Positions 55,827-64,000 of a DNA stretch of 64,000 nucleotides are shown here, piece after piece; position 1 is the first letter of the stretch; every line of letters starts with the position of its first letter. Both the position numbers and the translations under genes were made by a program. Source of the DNA: Rhizobium sp. Pop5 (GTDB taxonomy: Bacteria > Pseudomonadota > Alphaproteobacteria > Rhizobiales > Rhizobiaceae); assembly GCF_024721175.1 (NCBI RefSeq), contig NZ_CP099399.1, positions 1,426,001 through 1,490,000 on the forward strand, in the 5' to 3' direction. Under the pieces are notes generated by a model. The model ran no database searches. It worked only from the letters and a program-made list of their open reading frames with translations, and was not told the DNA's origin.

Positions 55827-57044
55827 ATGGAAGAGTTTCACAAAGTCCGGCGTTTGCCGCCTTATGTTTTCGAACAGGTCAACCGTTTGAAGGCAAGCGC
55901 GCGAGCGGGCGGCGCCGATATCATCGATCTCGGCATGGGAAACCCTGACCTTCCGACCCCTCAGGCGATCGTCGATAAGCTCTGTGAAGTCGTGCAGGAC
56001 CCGCGCACTCACCGCTATTCGTCCTCCAAGGGCATTCCCGGTCTGCGCCGCGCCCAGGCTGCTTACTATGCCCGCCGATTCGGCGTGAAGCTCAACCCGG
56101 ACACGCAGGTTGTCGCGACCCTTGGTTCCAAGGAAGGCTTCGCCAACATGGCGCAGGCGATCACTGCGCCGGGCGACGTGATCCTCTGCCCGAACCCGAC
56201 CTATCCGATCCATGCCTTCGGCTTCCTGATGGCCGGCGGCGTGATCCGCTCCATGTCGGTCGAGCCGGACGAGAGCTTTTTCCCGCCGCTTGAACGCGCG
56301 GTCCGCCATTCGATCCCGAAGCCCTTGGCATTGATTCTCAACTACCCTTCGAACCCGACGGCTTTCGTCGCGACGCTCGATTTCTACAAGGACGTTGTCG
56401 CCTTCGCCAAGAAGCACGACATCATCGTGCTGTCGGACCTTGCCTATTCCGAGATCTACTTCGACGGCGCTCCGCCGCCGTCGGTTCTCGAAGTGCCGGG
56501 TGCAATGGATGTGACCGTCGAGTTCACCTCGATGTCGAAGACTTTCTCCATGCCCGGATGGCGCATGGGCTTTGCCGTCGGCAACGAGCGGCTGATCGCC
56601 GCCCTGACGCGCGTGAAGTCCTACCTCGACTACGGCGCCTTTACGCCGATCCAGGTGGCGGCGACGCACGCTCTGAACGGCGATGGCTCCGACATTGCGG
56701 AAGTCCGCAACGTCTATAAGCGTCGCCGCGACGTCATGGTCGAGAGCTTCGGCAAATCAGGCTTCGAAGTGCCGCCGCCGGCCGCCACCATGTTCGCCTG
56801 GGCGAAGATCCCGGAAAAGTTCCGTCATCTCGGTTCGCTTGAGTTCTCCAAGCTGCTGGTCGAGAAGGCCGACGTCGCCGTTGCCCCGGGCATCGGCTTC
56901 GGCGAGATGGGCGACGACTACGTCCGTCTGGCGCTTGTCGAGAACGAACACCGCATCCGCCAGGCCGCGCGCAACATCAAGAAGTTCATGTCGACGGCGG
57001 ACGAGACGATGCACAACGTCATCTCGCTCAACGCACACCGTTAA
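55827..57044 (+). CDS. AlaC-type pyridoxal-phosphate aminotransferase
   Basis: A 405-residue aminotransferase. It begins MEEFHKVRRLPPYVFEQVNRLKASAR and has IDLGMGNPDLPTP, NYPSNPTAF, SDLAYSEIYF and the PLP lysine in TSMSKTFSMPGWRMGF. This matches the AlaC/YfdZ (LL-diaminopimelate-aminotransferase-like) group, likely glutamate-pyruvate or related transamination. ATG 55827 with GGGGA upstream is preferred; ATG 55815 adds four residues. It is followed by hom after a 62-bp gap with a perfect palindrome. Confidence 0.87.
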   Translation: MEEFHKVRRLPPYVFEQVNRLKASARAGGADIIDLGMGNPDLPTPQAIVDKLCEVVQDPRTHRYSSSKGIPGLRRAQAAYYARRFGVKLNPDTQVVATLGSKEGFANMAQAITAPGDVILCPNPTYPIHAFGFLMAGGVIRSMSVEPDESFFPPLERAVRHSIPKPLALILNYPSNPTAFVATLDFYKDVVAFAKKHDIIVLSDLAYSEIYFDGAPPPSVLEVPGAMDVTVEFTSMSKTFSMPGWRMGFAVGNERLIAALTRVKSYLDYGAFTPIQVAATHALNGDGSDIAEVRNVYKRRRDVMVESFGKSGFEVPPPAATMFAWAKIPEKFRHLGSLEFSKLLVEKADVAVAPGIGFGEMGDDYVRLALVENEHRIRQAARNIKKFMSTADETMHNVISLNAHR

Positions 57045-57057
57045 TTCCAACCTCGAA

Positions 57058-57081
57058 GACAGCCGCAGATCTGCGGCTGTC
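57058..57081. repeat. 24-bp perfect palindrome before hom
   Basis: The arms are GACAGCCGCAGA / TCTGCGGCTGTC, fully self-complementary, centred on the BglII-like AGATCT. It lies 13 bp after the aminotransferase stop and 25 bp before the hom ATG. No T-tract, so it could be a partial terminator, an mRNA-stabilising stem or a leader structure. Confidence 0.7.
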
Positions 57082-57106
57082 TCTCACCACATTTCAGGAT
57101 CGATCC

Positions 57107-58432
<1,326 letters not shown>

Positions 58433-58458
58433 GCCCTTATCCTGAAGTGGGACGGATG

Positions 58459-58487
58459 CCGCCCTGTCTCTGGCAGGGCGGTTTTTT
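58459..58487 (+). terminator. Rho-independent terminator after hom
   Basis: CCGCCCTG, loop TCTCTGG, CAGGGCGG, TTTTTT. Begins 27 bp after the hom stop. Confidence 0.92.
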
Positions 58488-58590
58488 CTGTTATCTGTTT
58501 AACATTCCCTTACGGAAGTCTATATTAACAGATACCGAAATATTGATATAAATAAAACCGGAGATGGTGAGTCGTCGGCGGGAGAGTTTC

Positions 58591-58836
58591 ATGAGCAAGG
58601 ACAGCCATGCCGGGAAGGGGTATGGCCGCCCGGGCGAGGCGCCGCCAGACCATCCCAATATGCTTGAGCAAATCCTCGAGCCGATCCACAGTGAGATTCG
58701 CAAAGATCCTCAAGATGAGCTTGACGGCGACGAATACACGCCAGGCCGCAACTGGGCCATTTTGCTGACGCTGTTTTCGGTCCTGCTGGTGCAACTCGCC
58801 GGCATCGCCCTGATCGTCTGGGCCGTGTTCTGGTAA
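58591..58836 (+). CDS. Small membrane protein, hypothetical
   Basis: An 81-residue protein. A soluble, acidic N-terminal half (MSKDSHAGKGYGRPGEAPPDHPNMLEQILEPIHSEI) is followed by one C-terminal membrane helix (WAILLTLFSVLLVQLAGIALIVWAVFW). GGGAGAG precedes ATG 58591. No family recognised. It lies between hom and recJ with a terminator before it, so it has its own promoter or belongs with recJ, 80 bp downstream. Confidence 0.65.
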   Translation: MSKDSHAGKGYGRPGEAPPDHPNMLEQILEPIHSEIRKDPQDELDGDEYTPGRNWAILLTLFSVLLVQLAGIALIVWAVFW

Positions 58837-58916
58837 AAATCCGTGTCTGCGAACTCCTCGCTATGTTATCTCCGCTGCTCCTGTAGAAAGAGCAGATAAA
58901 GTCAGCGGAGTTTGGC

Positions 58917-60719
58917 ATGGCAGATCTCGTCGATCCCGTACAGCGCGCGTTTCTCGGCGTGGAGAAATCCGCGCTCGACAATCGCTGGGTCGCGCGGCTC
59001 GATCAGGCCGGGCAGAATCGCGCGCTGGCCATGTCGCAGATTCACGGATTGCCGGATCTGATCGCCCGCGTATTGGCGGGGCGCGGCGTGACGGTGGACG
59101 AGGCGATCGAGTTTCTCGATCCGACGATCCGCGGCCTGATGCCCGATCCCCATACACTGACCGATTGCGAAAAGGCGGCCGTCCGTCTCGTGCGCGCGAT
59201 CGAGCGCGGGGAGAATGTCGCAATCTTCGGCGACTACGACGTCGATGGTGCGGCCTCGTCGGCGCTGATGTTCCGCTTTCTCAGCCATTTCGGCGTCAAG
59301 GCGAACATCTATATTCCCGACCGCATCTTCGAAGGCTACGGCCCCAATCCGGCGGCAATCAATCAGTTGATCGACAATGGCGCTCAACTGATCGTCACCG
59401 TCGATTGCGGCTCCACCAGTCACGAGGCGCTTGCAGCCGCTGCCGCGCGCAATATCGATGTCGTCGTCATTGATCACCACCAGGTGACACATGAGCTGCC
59501 GCCCTGCCATGCGCTCGTCAATCCGAATCGTGAGGATGATCTCTCGGGGCAGGGGCATCTTTGTGCTGCGGGCGTCGTCTTCATGGTGCTGGTCGCGACA
59601 TTGCGGCTGCTGCGCGCGGCCGGGAACAAGCGCATCCTGGCGCTCGACTTGCTGCAATGGCTTGACATCGTGGCGCTTGCGACGGTCTGCGATGTCGTGC
59701 CCTTGAAGGGCCTCAACCGCGCTTATGTCGTGAAGGGGCTGGTTGCCGCCCGGCACCAGAGCAATGCCGGCCTTGCCGCACTCTTCCGCAAGGCTGGGCT
59801 TGCCGGCCCTGTCACGCCCTATCATTTCGGCTTCCTCATTGGCCCGCGCATCAATGCCGGGGGGCGGATCGGCGACGCGGCGCTCGGAAGCCGCCTGCTG
59901 ACGCTTGACGATGCGGGAGAGGCTGAAATGATCGCGCAGCGCCTCGACGAACTCAACCGTGAGCGTCAGGCGATGGAGGCGATGATGCTGCAGGAGGCGG
60001 AAGCCGAAGCGCTCGCCGAATATGGCGACGGCGAGGGCGCGTCCGTCATCGTCACGGCCCATGAGAAATGGCATCCCGGTATCGTCGGGCTGATCGCCGC
60101 ACGGTTGAAGGAAAAGTTCAAACGGCCGGCCTTCGCGATCGCCTTCGATCCTTCCGGCCGCGGCACCGGCTCGGGCCGCTCCATCAACGGCTTCGACATG
60201 GGCAGGATGGTGCGGGCGGCGGTCGACGAGGGAATACTCGTCAAGGGCGGCGGGCATGCCATGGCCGCGGGATTGACGGTCGAGCGCGACCATCTCGGCC
60301 GGCTGAGGACTTTTTTCACGGAGAAGGCCGAAAGAACGGTGGCAAACCTTGTCGCCAACGAGACGCTCAAGATCGATGGTGCGATCGGCGCGAGCGGTGC
60401 AACCCTCGAACTTATCGATCGTCTGGAGGCTGCCGGCCCCTACGGCTCAGGCCACGCACAACCGCTCTTTGCCGTGCCGGCCCATCGCGTGCGCGACGCG
60501 CGCCTGGTCGGCGAGAAGCATGTGAAGGTAACGCTGGAGGCAATGGACGGATCGCGGCTGGATGGCATCGCCTTTCGCGCCGCCGATACGGCTCTCGGAG
60601 GTCTGCTGCTCAATTCGCGAGGCGCAAGTCTCCATGTCGCAGGCTCCCTGGGCGCCGATCATTACCAGGGCGCACGCCGCATCCAGCTGCGCGTCTGCGA
60701 TGCAGCGCCTGCGAAATAG
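58917..60719 (+). CDS. recJ: Single-stranded-DNA-specific exonuclease RecJ
   Basis: A 600-residue DHH-family 5'-3' exonuclease. The motifs are NVAIFGDYDVDGAASSALM (metal-binding Asp), VIDHHQVTHE (DHH) and the GRSINGFDMGRMVRA region. KGGGHAMAAGLTVE is the GGGHxxAaG motif of DHHA1. A C-terminal OB-like part ends in QLRVCDAAPAK. It acts in recombination and mismatch repair. It runs towards the tRNA-Glu genes on the opposite strand, with a 47-bp gap. Confidence 0.96.
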   Translation: MADLVDPVQRAFLGVEKSALDNRWVARLDQAGQNRALAMSQIHGLPDLIARVLAGRGVTVDEAIEFLDPTIRGLMPDPHTLTDCEKAAVRLVRAIERGENVAIFGDYDVDGAASSALMFRFLSHFGVKANIYIPDRIFEGYGPNPAAINQLIDNGAQLIVTVDCGSTSHEALAAAAARNIDVVVIDHHQVTHELPPCHALVNPNREDDLSGQGHLCAAGVVFMVLVATLRLLRAAGNKRILALDLLQWLDIVALATVCDVVPLKGLNRAYVVKGLVAARHQSNAGLAALFRKAGLAGPVTPYHFGFLIGPRINAGGRIGDAALGSRLLTLDDAGEAEMIAQRLDELNRERQAMEAMMLQEAEAEALAEYGDGEGASVIVTAHEKWHPGIVGLIAARLKEKFKRPAFAIAFDPSGRGTGSGRSINGFDMGRMVRAAVDEGILVKGGGHAMAAGLTVERDHLGRLRTFFTEKAERTVANLVANETLKIDGAIGASGATLELIDRLEAAGPYGSGHAQPLFAVPAHRVRDARLVGEKHVKVTLEAMDGSRLDGIAFRAADTALGGLLLNSRGASLHVAGSLGADHYQGARRIQLRVCDAAPAK

Positions 60720-60766
60720 GATCGTCACGCAAGCATCTGAAAGATATGGGATTTAGAGAGAAGAAG

Positions 60767-60841
60767 TGGCACGCCCTAGGGGAGTCGAACCCCTCTTCCC
60801 AGAATGAAAATCTGGTGTCCTAACCGATAGACGAAGGGCGC
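60767..60841 (-). tRNA. tRNA-Glu (anticodon UUC), copy 1
   Basis: 75 nt including encoded CCA. Starts GCGCCCTTCGTC at 60841. Anticodon arm CCAGA/TCTGG with loop TTTTCAT gives UUC. T-arm GAGGGGTTCGACTCCCC. Discriminator G73. The first acceptor pair is G1-U72, as in the other two tRNA-Glu genes here. Identical to copy 3. Confidence 0.95.
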
Positions 60842-60859
60842 TTCCTTCGTGGTGGCGCC

Positions 60860-60888
60860 CTTATAGTCAGCACCTTCGAAAGCCGCAA
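60860..60888 (-). promoter_or_regulatory. Promoter of tRNA-Glu copy 1
   Basis: On the minus strand TTGCGG, 17 bases, TATAAG, followed by a GC-rich discriminator GGCGCC. It lies 19 bases before the tRNA 5' end. GC-rich discriminators are typical of stringently controlled stable RNA promoters. Confidence 0.75.
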
Positions 60889-60949
60889 GCGCCAAGATGC
60901 GAAAAAATCATCGTTTTCGCCGATTTTTTTGCTGCTGTGGAAAATCATG

Positions 60950-60969
60950 GTTTCGCCATGCGGCGAAAC
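60950..60969 (-). repeat. Hairpin downstream of tRNA-Glu (CUC)
   Basis: GTTTCGCC / GGCGAAAC around a 4-base loop, 52 bases past the 3' end of the CUC tRNA on its strand, followed by CATGATTTTCC. Possibly a weak terminator. Confidence 0.35.
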
Positions 60970-61020
60970 TGAAAAAGGCCAAGCGCACTGCACAGATTTG
61001 ACAGGTTTACACAGGCGAGA

Positions 61021-61095
61021 TGGTACGCCCTAGGGGAGTCGAACCCCTCTTTACAGAATGAGAATCTGTCGTCCTAACCGATAGACGAAGGGCGC
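61021..61095 (-). tRNA. tRNA-Glu (anticodon CUC)
   Basis: 75 nt with encoded CCA. Anticodon arm ACAGA/TCTGT, loop TTCTCAT, anticodon CUC. The acceptor, D- and T-arms match the UUC isoacceptor, but the discriminator is A73 instead of G73. It is the middle gene of three minus-strand tRNA-Glu genes. Confidence 0.95.
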
Positions 61096-61109
61096 AAGCC
61101 AACTTCGTT

Positions 61110-61138
61110 AAAATAGGAGCGTGCATAAGCTTCTGCAA
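61110..61138 (-). promoter_or_regulatory. Promoter of tRNA-Glu (CUC)
   Basis: On the minus strand TTGCAG, 17 bases, TATTTT, 15 bases before the tRNA 5' end. Different in sequence from the promoters of the UUC copies. Confidence 0.7.
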
Positions 61139-61170
61139 GCGGATGCGATGGTTTCCGTGGGGAGAGAAAG

Positions 61171-61245
61171 TGGCACGCCCTAGGGGAGTCGAACCCCTCT
61201 TCCCAGAATGAAAATCTGGTGTCCTAACCGATAGACGAAGGGCGC
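61171..61245 (-). tRNA. tRNA-Glu (anticodon UUC), copy 2
   Basis: Identical in all 75 positions to the gene at 60767-60841. The identity extends past the 5' end to 61274, so a 104-bp segment including the -10 element is duplicated. Anticodon UUC, discriminator G73. Confidence 0.95.
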
Positions 61246-61263
61246 TTCCTTCGTGGTGGCGCC

Positions 61264-61292
61264 CTTATAGTCAGGCACTTCCGATCCCGCAA
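61264..61292 (-). promoter_or_regulatory. Promoter of tRNA-Glu copy 2
   Basis: TTGCGG, 17 bases, TATAAG on the minus strand, as for copy 1, though the spacer differs. The stretch 61293-61442 beyond holds only an imperfect 9-bp hairpin at 61406-61426 (after the M15-like gene), no gene. Confidence 0.75.
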
Positions 61293-61442
61293 GCGGCAAA
61301 TTCGATTTTTTTCAAAAAAATGACATATATTTCGGCTGGTACATTTTTCGGGATTAGGATAGCCGAATCAACAGTTTGTGGGAGTTGCCGCAGGCCCATG
61401 AGACAGGGCTGACGTTGCGTTAGCCCTTCCATTCCTCTGGGA

Positions 61443-62516
61443 TCAGATCGCTCTTGCAGTCGCTATCGGCGCGCGTTTGCCGCCGCAGCCCCAGTTCCAG
61501 TCGCGCGTTTTGCCGGTGTCGAGATGGACCGAATCCGTGTGGCAATAGGTGCCAACGCCACCGCGGTCCGGCAGCGAGCGGATATAGGTGGCGATATCCC
61601 ATTTCGAGACGCCGTCGATCTGGATGTCGGCCGCCTCACAGCTCTTGTGCATCGATTCGTCAGCGCCGCCGACCAGGCGGTTATGCTCCTCGTCGCGATA
61701 GCCCGAGGTGACAACGACGGGCCGGCCGAAATGGGTTTCGACCGTCTTGATCACTTTCAACAGGTCGGGCTTGAAGCAGCCGACCTCGACATTGTCGTTC
61801 TGAAGATGCAGCCCGTTCGGCGCGATGCGCGTCATGCCGGGAAGGGCCGCCTTGTGCAAGAGGCCGGAAAGGCTGTCGAGCAAATTCTGCTTCGGAGCGC
61901 TGTAGAGCGCATTCACGGTCGAGGTCGGAATGCTGCCGGTCGCCAGCGATGCGGTTTGAATCGGTGCAACCTGCGTGCTGGTATTCTGCGAGGATTGCTG
62001 CGGCAGCACCGGTTCCGTTGGCTGCGCTGGGGCGGTAGGCTGGCTGTAGACGCTGCTTCTTCCAGGTGCGGCACCTCCCACCGGCGCATAGGCCTGCGGC
62101 TGAATGATGGTGGATGTGCTGTTGTTCTGCGGTGCGGGTTGATGATCCGAAAAGATGCTCATCGCCTGTGCGTTGATCCGGGTCGATTGCATGACGAGCC
62201 CACCGATATTGGCGGGCGCTGCAGTTGCGGGATCTGCCGACGAGGCGGCGTTCGGGTTTTGCGCGACAACCTGAGGCGCGGCTTGGGCGCCGGAAACATT
62301 GACGACTTGCGGGTCGCTATAGACCGAGCGCGGGGCGGATTTTGCGGGTGCAGCCGTTGCGAGCTCAGATGTCGGAGACGTTGCAGCCTGTGCCGCCGGA
62401 GTTGCCGCGGCGGAATCGAGTGTCTTTTTGTCCGATACGCAGCCGGACAGCCCCAACACCGAGGAGGCGATCAGCAAAGCGCCCGCCAGGGGCATCCGCA
62501 GCTCAGTATTACGCAA
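61443..62516 (-). CDS. M15-like (DUF882/YcbK-type) peptidase-fold lipoprotein
   Basis: A 357-residue protein. A lipoprotein signal ends in LGLSGC, then about 190 residues of Ser/Ala/Pro/Gln-rich linker. The C-terminal domain has FGRPVVVTSGYRDEEHNRLVGGADESMHKSCEAADIQID and GGVGTYCHTDSVHLDTG, where His/Asp/His form the zinc site of M15-family D,D-peptidases. It also contains several cysteines. It likely trims or binds peptidoglycan. A TTG at 62516 with GGAG 9 bases upstream is chosen (MRNTELRMPLAG); ATG 62495 is the alternative. Confidence 0.83.
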   Translation of the reverse strand: MRNTELRMPLAGALLIASSVLGLSGCVSDKKTLDSAAATPAAQAATSPTSELATAAPAKSAPRSVYSDPQVVNVSGAQAAPQVVAQNPNAASSADPATAAPANIGGLVMQSTRINAQAMSIFSDHQPAPQNNSTSTIIQPQAYAPVGGAAPGRSSVYSQPTAPAQPTEPVLPQQSSQNTSTQVAPIQTASLATGSIPTSTVNALYSAPKQNLLDSLSGLLHKAALPGMTRIAPNGLHLQNDNVEVGCFKPDLLKVIKTVETHFGRPVVVTSGYRDEEHNRLVGGADESMHKSCEAADIQIDGVSKWDIATYIRSLPDRGGVGTYCHTDSVHLDTGKTRDWNWGCGGKRAPIATARAI

Positions 62517-62680
62517 GCGAGCAGTCTCCAGTGGACGCGGAAAACGGGCAAAAAGCCATATTCCGCTTCGAGTCGGGTGGAGATTGCCTGCGAGCCCGGA
62601 TCGCGGCAAGCGCCAAGGCGCCGGCCGGACCCGAAATCGCAAAAGCCGCAAGCTTCGCAAAAGCCTTGCGGCGAAAAGCC

Positions 62681-63121
62681 TTACCAGGTGCCGGTATTGC
62701 CCATGGAAGCCCAAGGCTCGGCAGCCGGAAGGGCGCTGCCCTTCTGCAGGATCTCGATCGAGATACCGTCCGGCGAGCGCACGAAGGCCATGTTTCCGTC
62801 GCGCGGCGGCCGGTTGATGGTGATGCCGTTGTCCATCAGATTCTGGCAGGTTGCATAGATGTCGTCCACTTCATAGGCGAGGTGGCCGAAATTGCGCCCT
62901 CCGCTATAATCCTCGGTATCCCAGTTGTAGGTAAGCTCGAGGCAAGGAGCCTTTTCGCTGCGCGCGCGGTCGAGATCATCGCGGGCGGCCAGGAAAACCA
63001 GGGTGAAGCGGCCCTTCTCGTTTTCGTGGCGGCGAATCTCCTCCAGGCCGAACAGCGTGGTATAAAAGGCGAGTGAAGCGTCCAGGTCTTTGACGCGAAC
63101 CATTGTGTGGAGATAACGCAT
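62681..63121 (-). CDS. gloA: Lactoylglutathione lyase (glyoxalase I)
   Basis: A 146-residue metalloenzyme that isomerises the methylglyoxal-glutathione hemithioacetal. It aligns with E. coli GloA: MRYLHTMVRVKDLDASLAFY (His5), LELTYNWDTEDY (Glu), GHLAYEVDDIY (His) and SPDGISIEIL (Glu) give the four metal ligands. Start 63121 gives that N-terminus; 20 codons upstream are open but unconserved. The C-terminal tail (QKGSALPAAEPWASMGNTGTW) is longer than in E. coli. Confidence 0.94.
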   Translation of the reverse strand: MRYLHTMVRVKDLDASLAFYTTLFGLEEIRRHENEKGRFTLVFLAARDDLDRARSEKAPCLELTYNWDTEDYSGGRNFGHLAYEVDDIYATCQNLMDNGITINRPPRDGNMAFVRSPDGISIEILQKGSALPAAEPWASMGNTGTW

Positions 63122-63251
63122 TCTATCTACTCCTTTATTGGGGCTAGCTTTTTCCGGCGAGCCGAGGTCAGCTTCGGGCAAGTCATCTTTATAAAATGGG
63201 CAGCTGGGAATAACCGAAAACTAGGACTTGCGCTTATCCGTTACCAAGATG

Positions 63252-63278
63252 TTAATCTTGATTTCAAGAATCAGTTAA
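63252..63278. repeat. Inverted repeat upstream of the cold-shock gene
   Basis: TCTTGA-TT-TCAAGA (63256-63269) is flanked by TTAA at 63252-63255 and 63275-63278. It lies about 40 bp before the cold-shock ATG. It could be an operator; the regulator is unknown. The 194-bp gap from gloA holds no other feature. Confidence 0.35.
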
Positions 63279-63315
63279 CCGTAACAGTGTGACGCGTATT
63301 CGAGGGGCTGGCGAA

Positions 63316-63894
63316 ATGGCTGATAGGATTTCATCGAACGAATACTCCGATCTCGACGAGCTGTCGGCAGAGGCGGTCGATCTTGTTGAAATCACCGGCG
63401 TCGTCAAGTGGTTCGACGTCGCCAAGGGTTTCGGCTTCATCGTACCCGACAACGGCATGCAGGATGTTCTTCTACATGTGACGTGCCTGCGCCGCGACGG
63501 TTATCAGACGATCCTTGAGGGAACGCGCATCGTCGCGCTCGTCCAGCGCCGCGAGCGCGGCTACCAGGCCTTCAAGATCCTCTCGATGGATCAGTCGACG
63601 GCGGTTCATCCCTCGCAGCTGCCGCCGGTGCGCACGCATGTGCAGGTCACCGCGACGAGCGGGCTCGAGCGCGCCCTCGTCAAGTGGTTCAATCGCACCA
63701 AGGGCTTCGGCTTCCTGACGCGCGGCGAGGGTACGGAAGATATCTTCGTACACATGGAAACGCTCCGCCGCTTCGGCCTGACGGAGTTGCGCCCTGGCCA
63801 GGTCGTCCTCGTTCGCTTCGGCGACGGCGAAAAGGGCCTGATGGCTGCAGAGATCCATCCAGATGTTCCGAGTCCGGCAAGCCGGTCGCACTGA
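63316..63894 (+). CDS. Two-domain cold-shock protein
   Basis: A 192-residue protein with two cold-shock domains. Domain 1 (about residues 25-95) has [20 protein letters not shown] (RNP1) and DVLLHV (RNP2-like). Domain 2 (about 120-185) has [20 protein letters not shown] and DIFVHM. Such double CSD proteins are common in Rhizobiales and bind single-stranded RNA or DNA. ATG 63316 is preferred to a GTG nine codons upstream. The next gene starts one base after the stop codon. Confidence 0.93.
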   Translation: MADRISSNEYSDLDELSAEAVDLVEITGVVKWFDVAKGFGFIVPDNGMQDVLLHVTCLRRDGYQTILEGTRIVALVQRRERGYQAFKILSMDQSTAVHPSQLPPVRTHVQVTATSGLERALVKWFNRTKGFGFLTRGEGTEDIFVHMETLRRFGLTELRPGQVVLVRFGDGEKGLMAAEIHPDVPSPASRSH

Positions 63895-63895
63895 T

Positions 63896-64000
63896 ATGCG
63901 CGGCCTCGTCCTGTTTCATGCGATGAGAAGCGCCGTCCTGGCGCTTTTTTTCATGGTCGCTCTGCCTGCTTTGGCCGAGGAGCAGATGCGCTTCGACAAG
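63896..64000 (+). CDS. Start of a secreted protein, likely DUF192 (3' end outside window)
   Basis: 35 codons are visible from ATG 63896. They encode a signal peptide (SAVLALFFMVALPALAEE) followed by QMRFDK. In relatives a DUF192 gene follows the two-domain cold-shock gene; the visible residues are consistent with that family but too few to prove it. The start is one base past the cold-shock stop codon, suggesting coupling. Confidence 0.5.
   Translation, partial: MRGLVLFHAMRSAVLALFFMVALPALAEEQMRFDK

Noticed and set aside
58902..60293. A 463-codon minus-strand open frame opposite recJ
   Set aside because: RecJ motifs are on the plus strand; the antisense frame shows shadow composition.

Overview
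The window is about 61% GC by impression and looks like ordinary chromosome of a Rhizobium-type alphaproteobacterium (R. leguminosarum / R. etli group). This rests on gene order and content: scpA-scpB-tatABC-serS-surE-pcm-nlpD, yajC-secDF, aat-accC-accB-aroQ, a class I PHB synthase, DUF1127 and DUF2778 proteins, NDUFA12 and other complex I accessory homologues, and an sRNA of the rhizobial anti-Shine-Dalgarno type. Genus-level naming is inference from the sequence alone.

Layout. 1-11.6 kb: the 3' part of a SPOR-domain membrane protein, nagZ, scpA, scpB, tatA, tatB, tatC, serS, surE, pcm and a LysM/LytM lipoprotein (NlpD-like, with degenerate metal ligands), all on the plus strand. 11.7-22.1 kb: a 991-residue SerC-like/SerA-like fusion, a DUF815 ATPase (minus), yajC-secDF followed by homologues of the mitochondrial complex I assembly factors NDUFAF3 and NDUFAF6, a small membrane protein and trmFO (minus). 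22.2-23.5 kb: a compact minus-strand cluster of two DUF1127 genes and an sRNA whose three hairpin loops carry CUCCUCC-type anti-Shine-Dalgarno sequence, each unit with its own terminator. I consider this the most interesting locus in the window. 23.7-29.3 kb: a DUF2157/GDYXXLXY pair, tRNA-Leu(UAG), tig, and an intact IS3-family (IS150-like) element of 1442 bp that has landed in the loop of the tig terminator, then an NTF2-like protein.

29.4-37.3 kb: a radical SAM/B12 protein, an EEP-family hydrolase, sthA, radC and map (all minus), a TetR regulator and two small membrane proteins (plus), and ruvX (minus). 37.4-46.4 kb: a UPF0173 hydrolase, gatC-gatA, and gatB separated from gatA by about 2.8 kb of accessory genes (GNAT acetyltransferases, a YjhX/TopAI homologue, a VOC protein, small proteins), then two more GNATs, NDUFA12 and a DUF2155 protein. 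46.4-50.3 kb: aat, accC-accB, aroQ and a DsbA-like thiol oxidoreductase, all minus. 50.4-64 kb: an aminotransferase, a DUF2778 protein, phaC, a small lipoprotein, an AlaC-type aminotransferase with hom, recJ, three tRNA-Glu genes (UUC, CUC, UUC) each with its own promoter, an M15-like lipoprotein, gloA, a two-domain cold-shock protein and the start of a secreted protein.

How the genes work together. Most are housekeeping: envelope and secretion (tat, yajC/secDF, nlpD, SPOR, nagZ, DUF2778, M15-like), translation (serS, gatCAB, tRNAs, map, tig, aat), chromosome segregation and repair (scpAB, radC, ruvX, recJ), and amino-acid and lipid metabolism (hom, aroQ, accBC, phaC). The lineage-specific material is concentrated in the DUF1127/sRNA cluster, the SerC-SerA fusion, the gat-locus insertion and the IS element. 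All database-level statements are recall of family features; nothing was searched.
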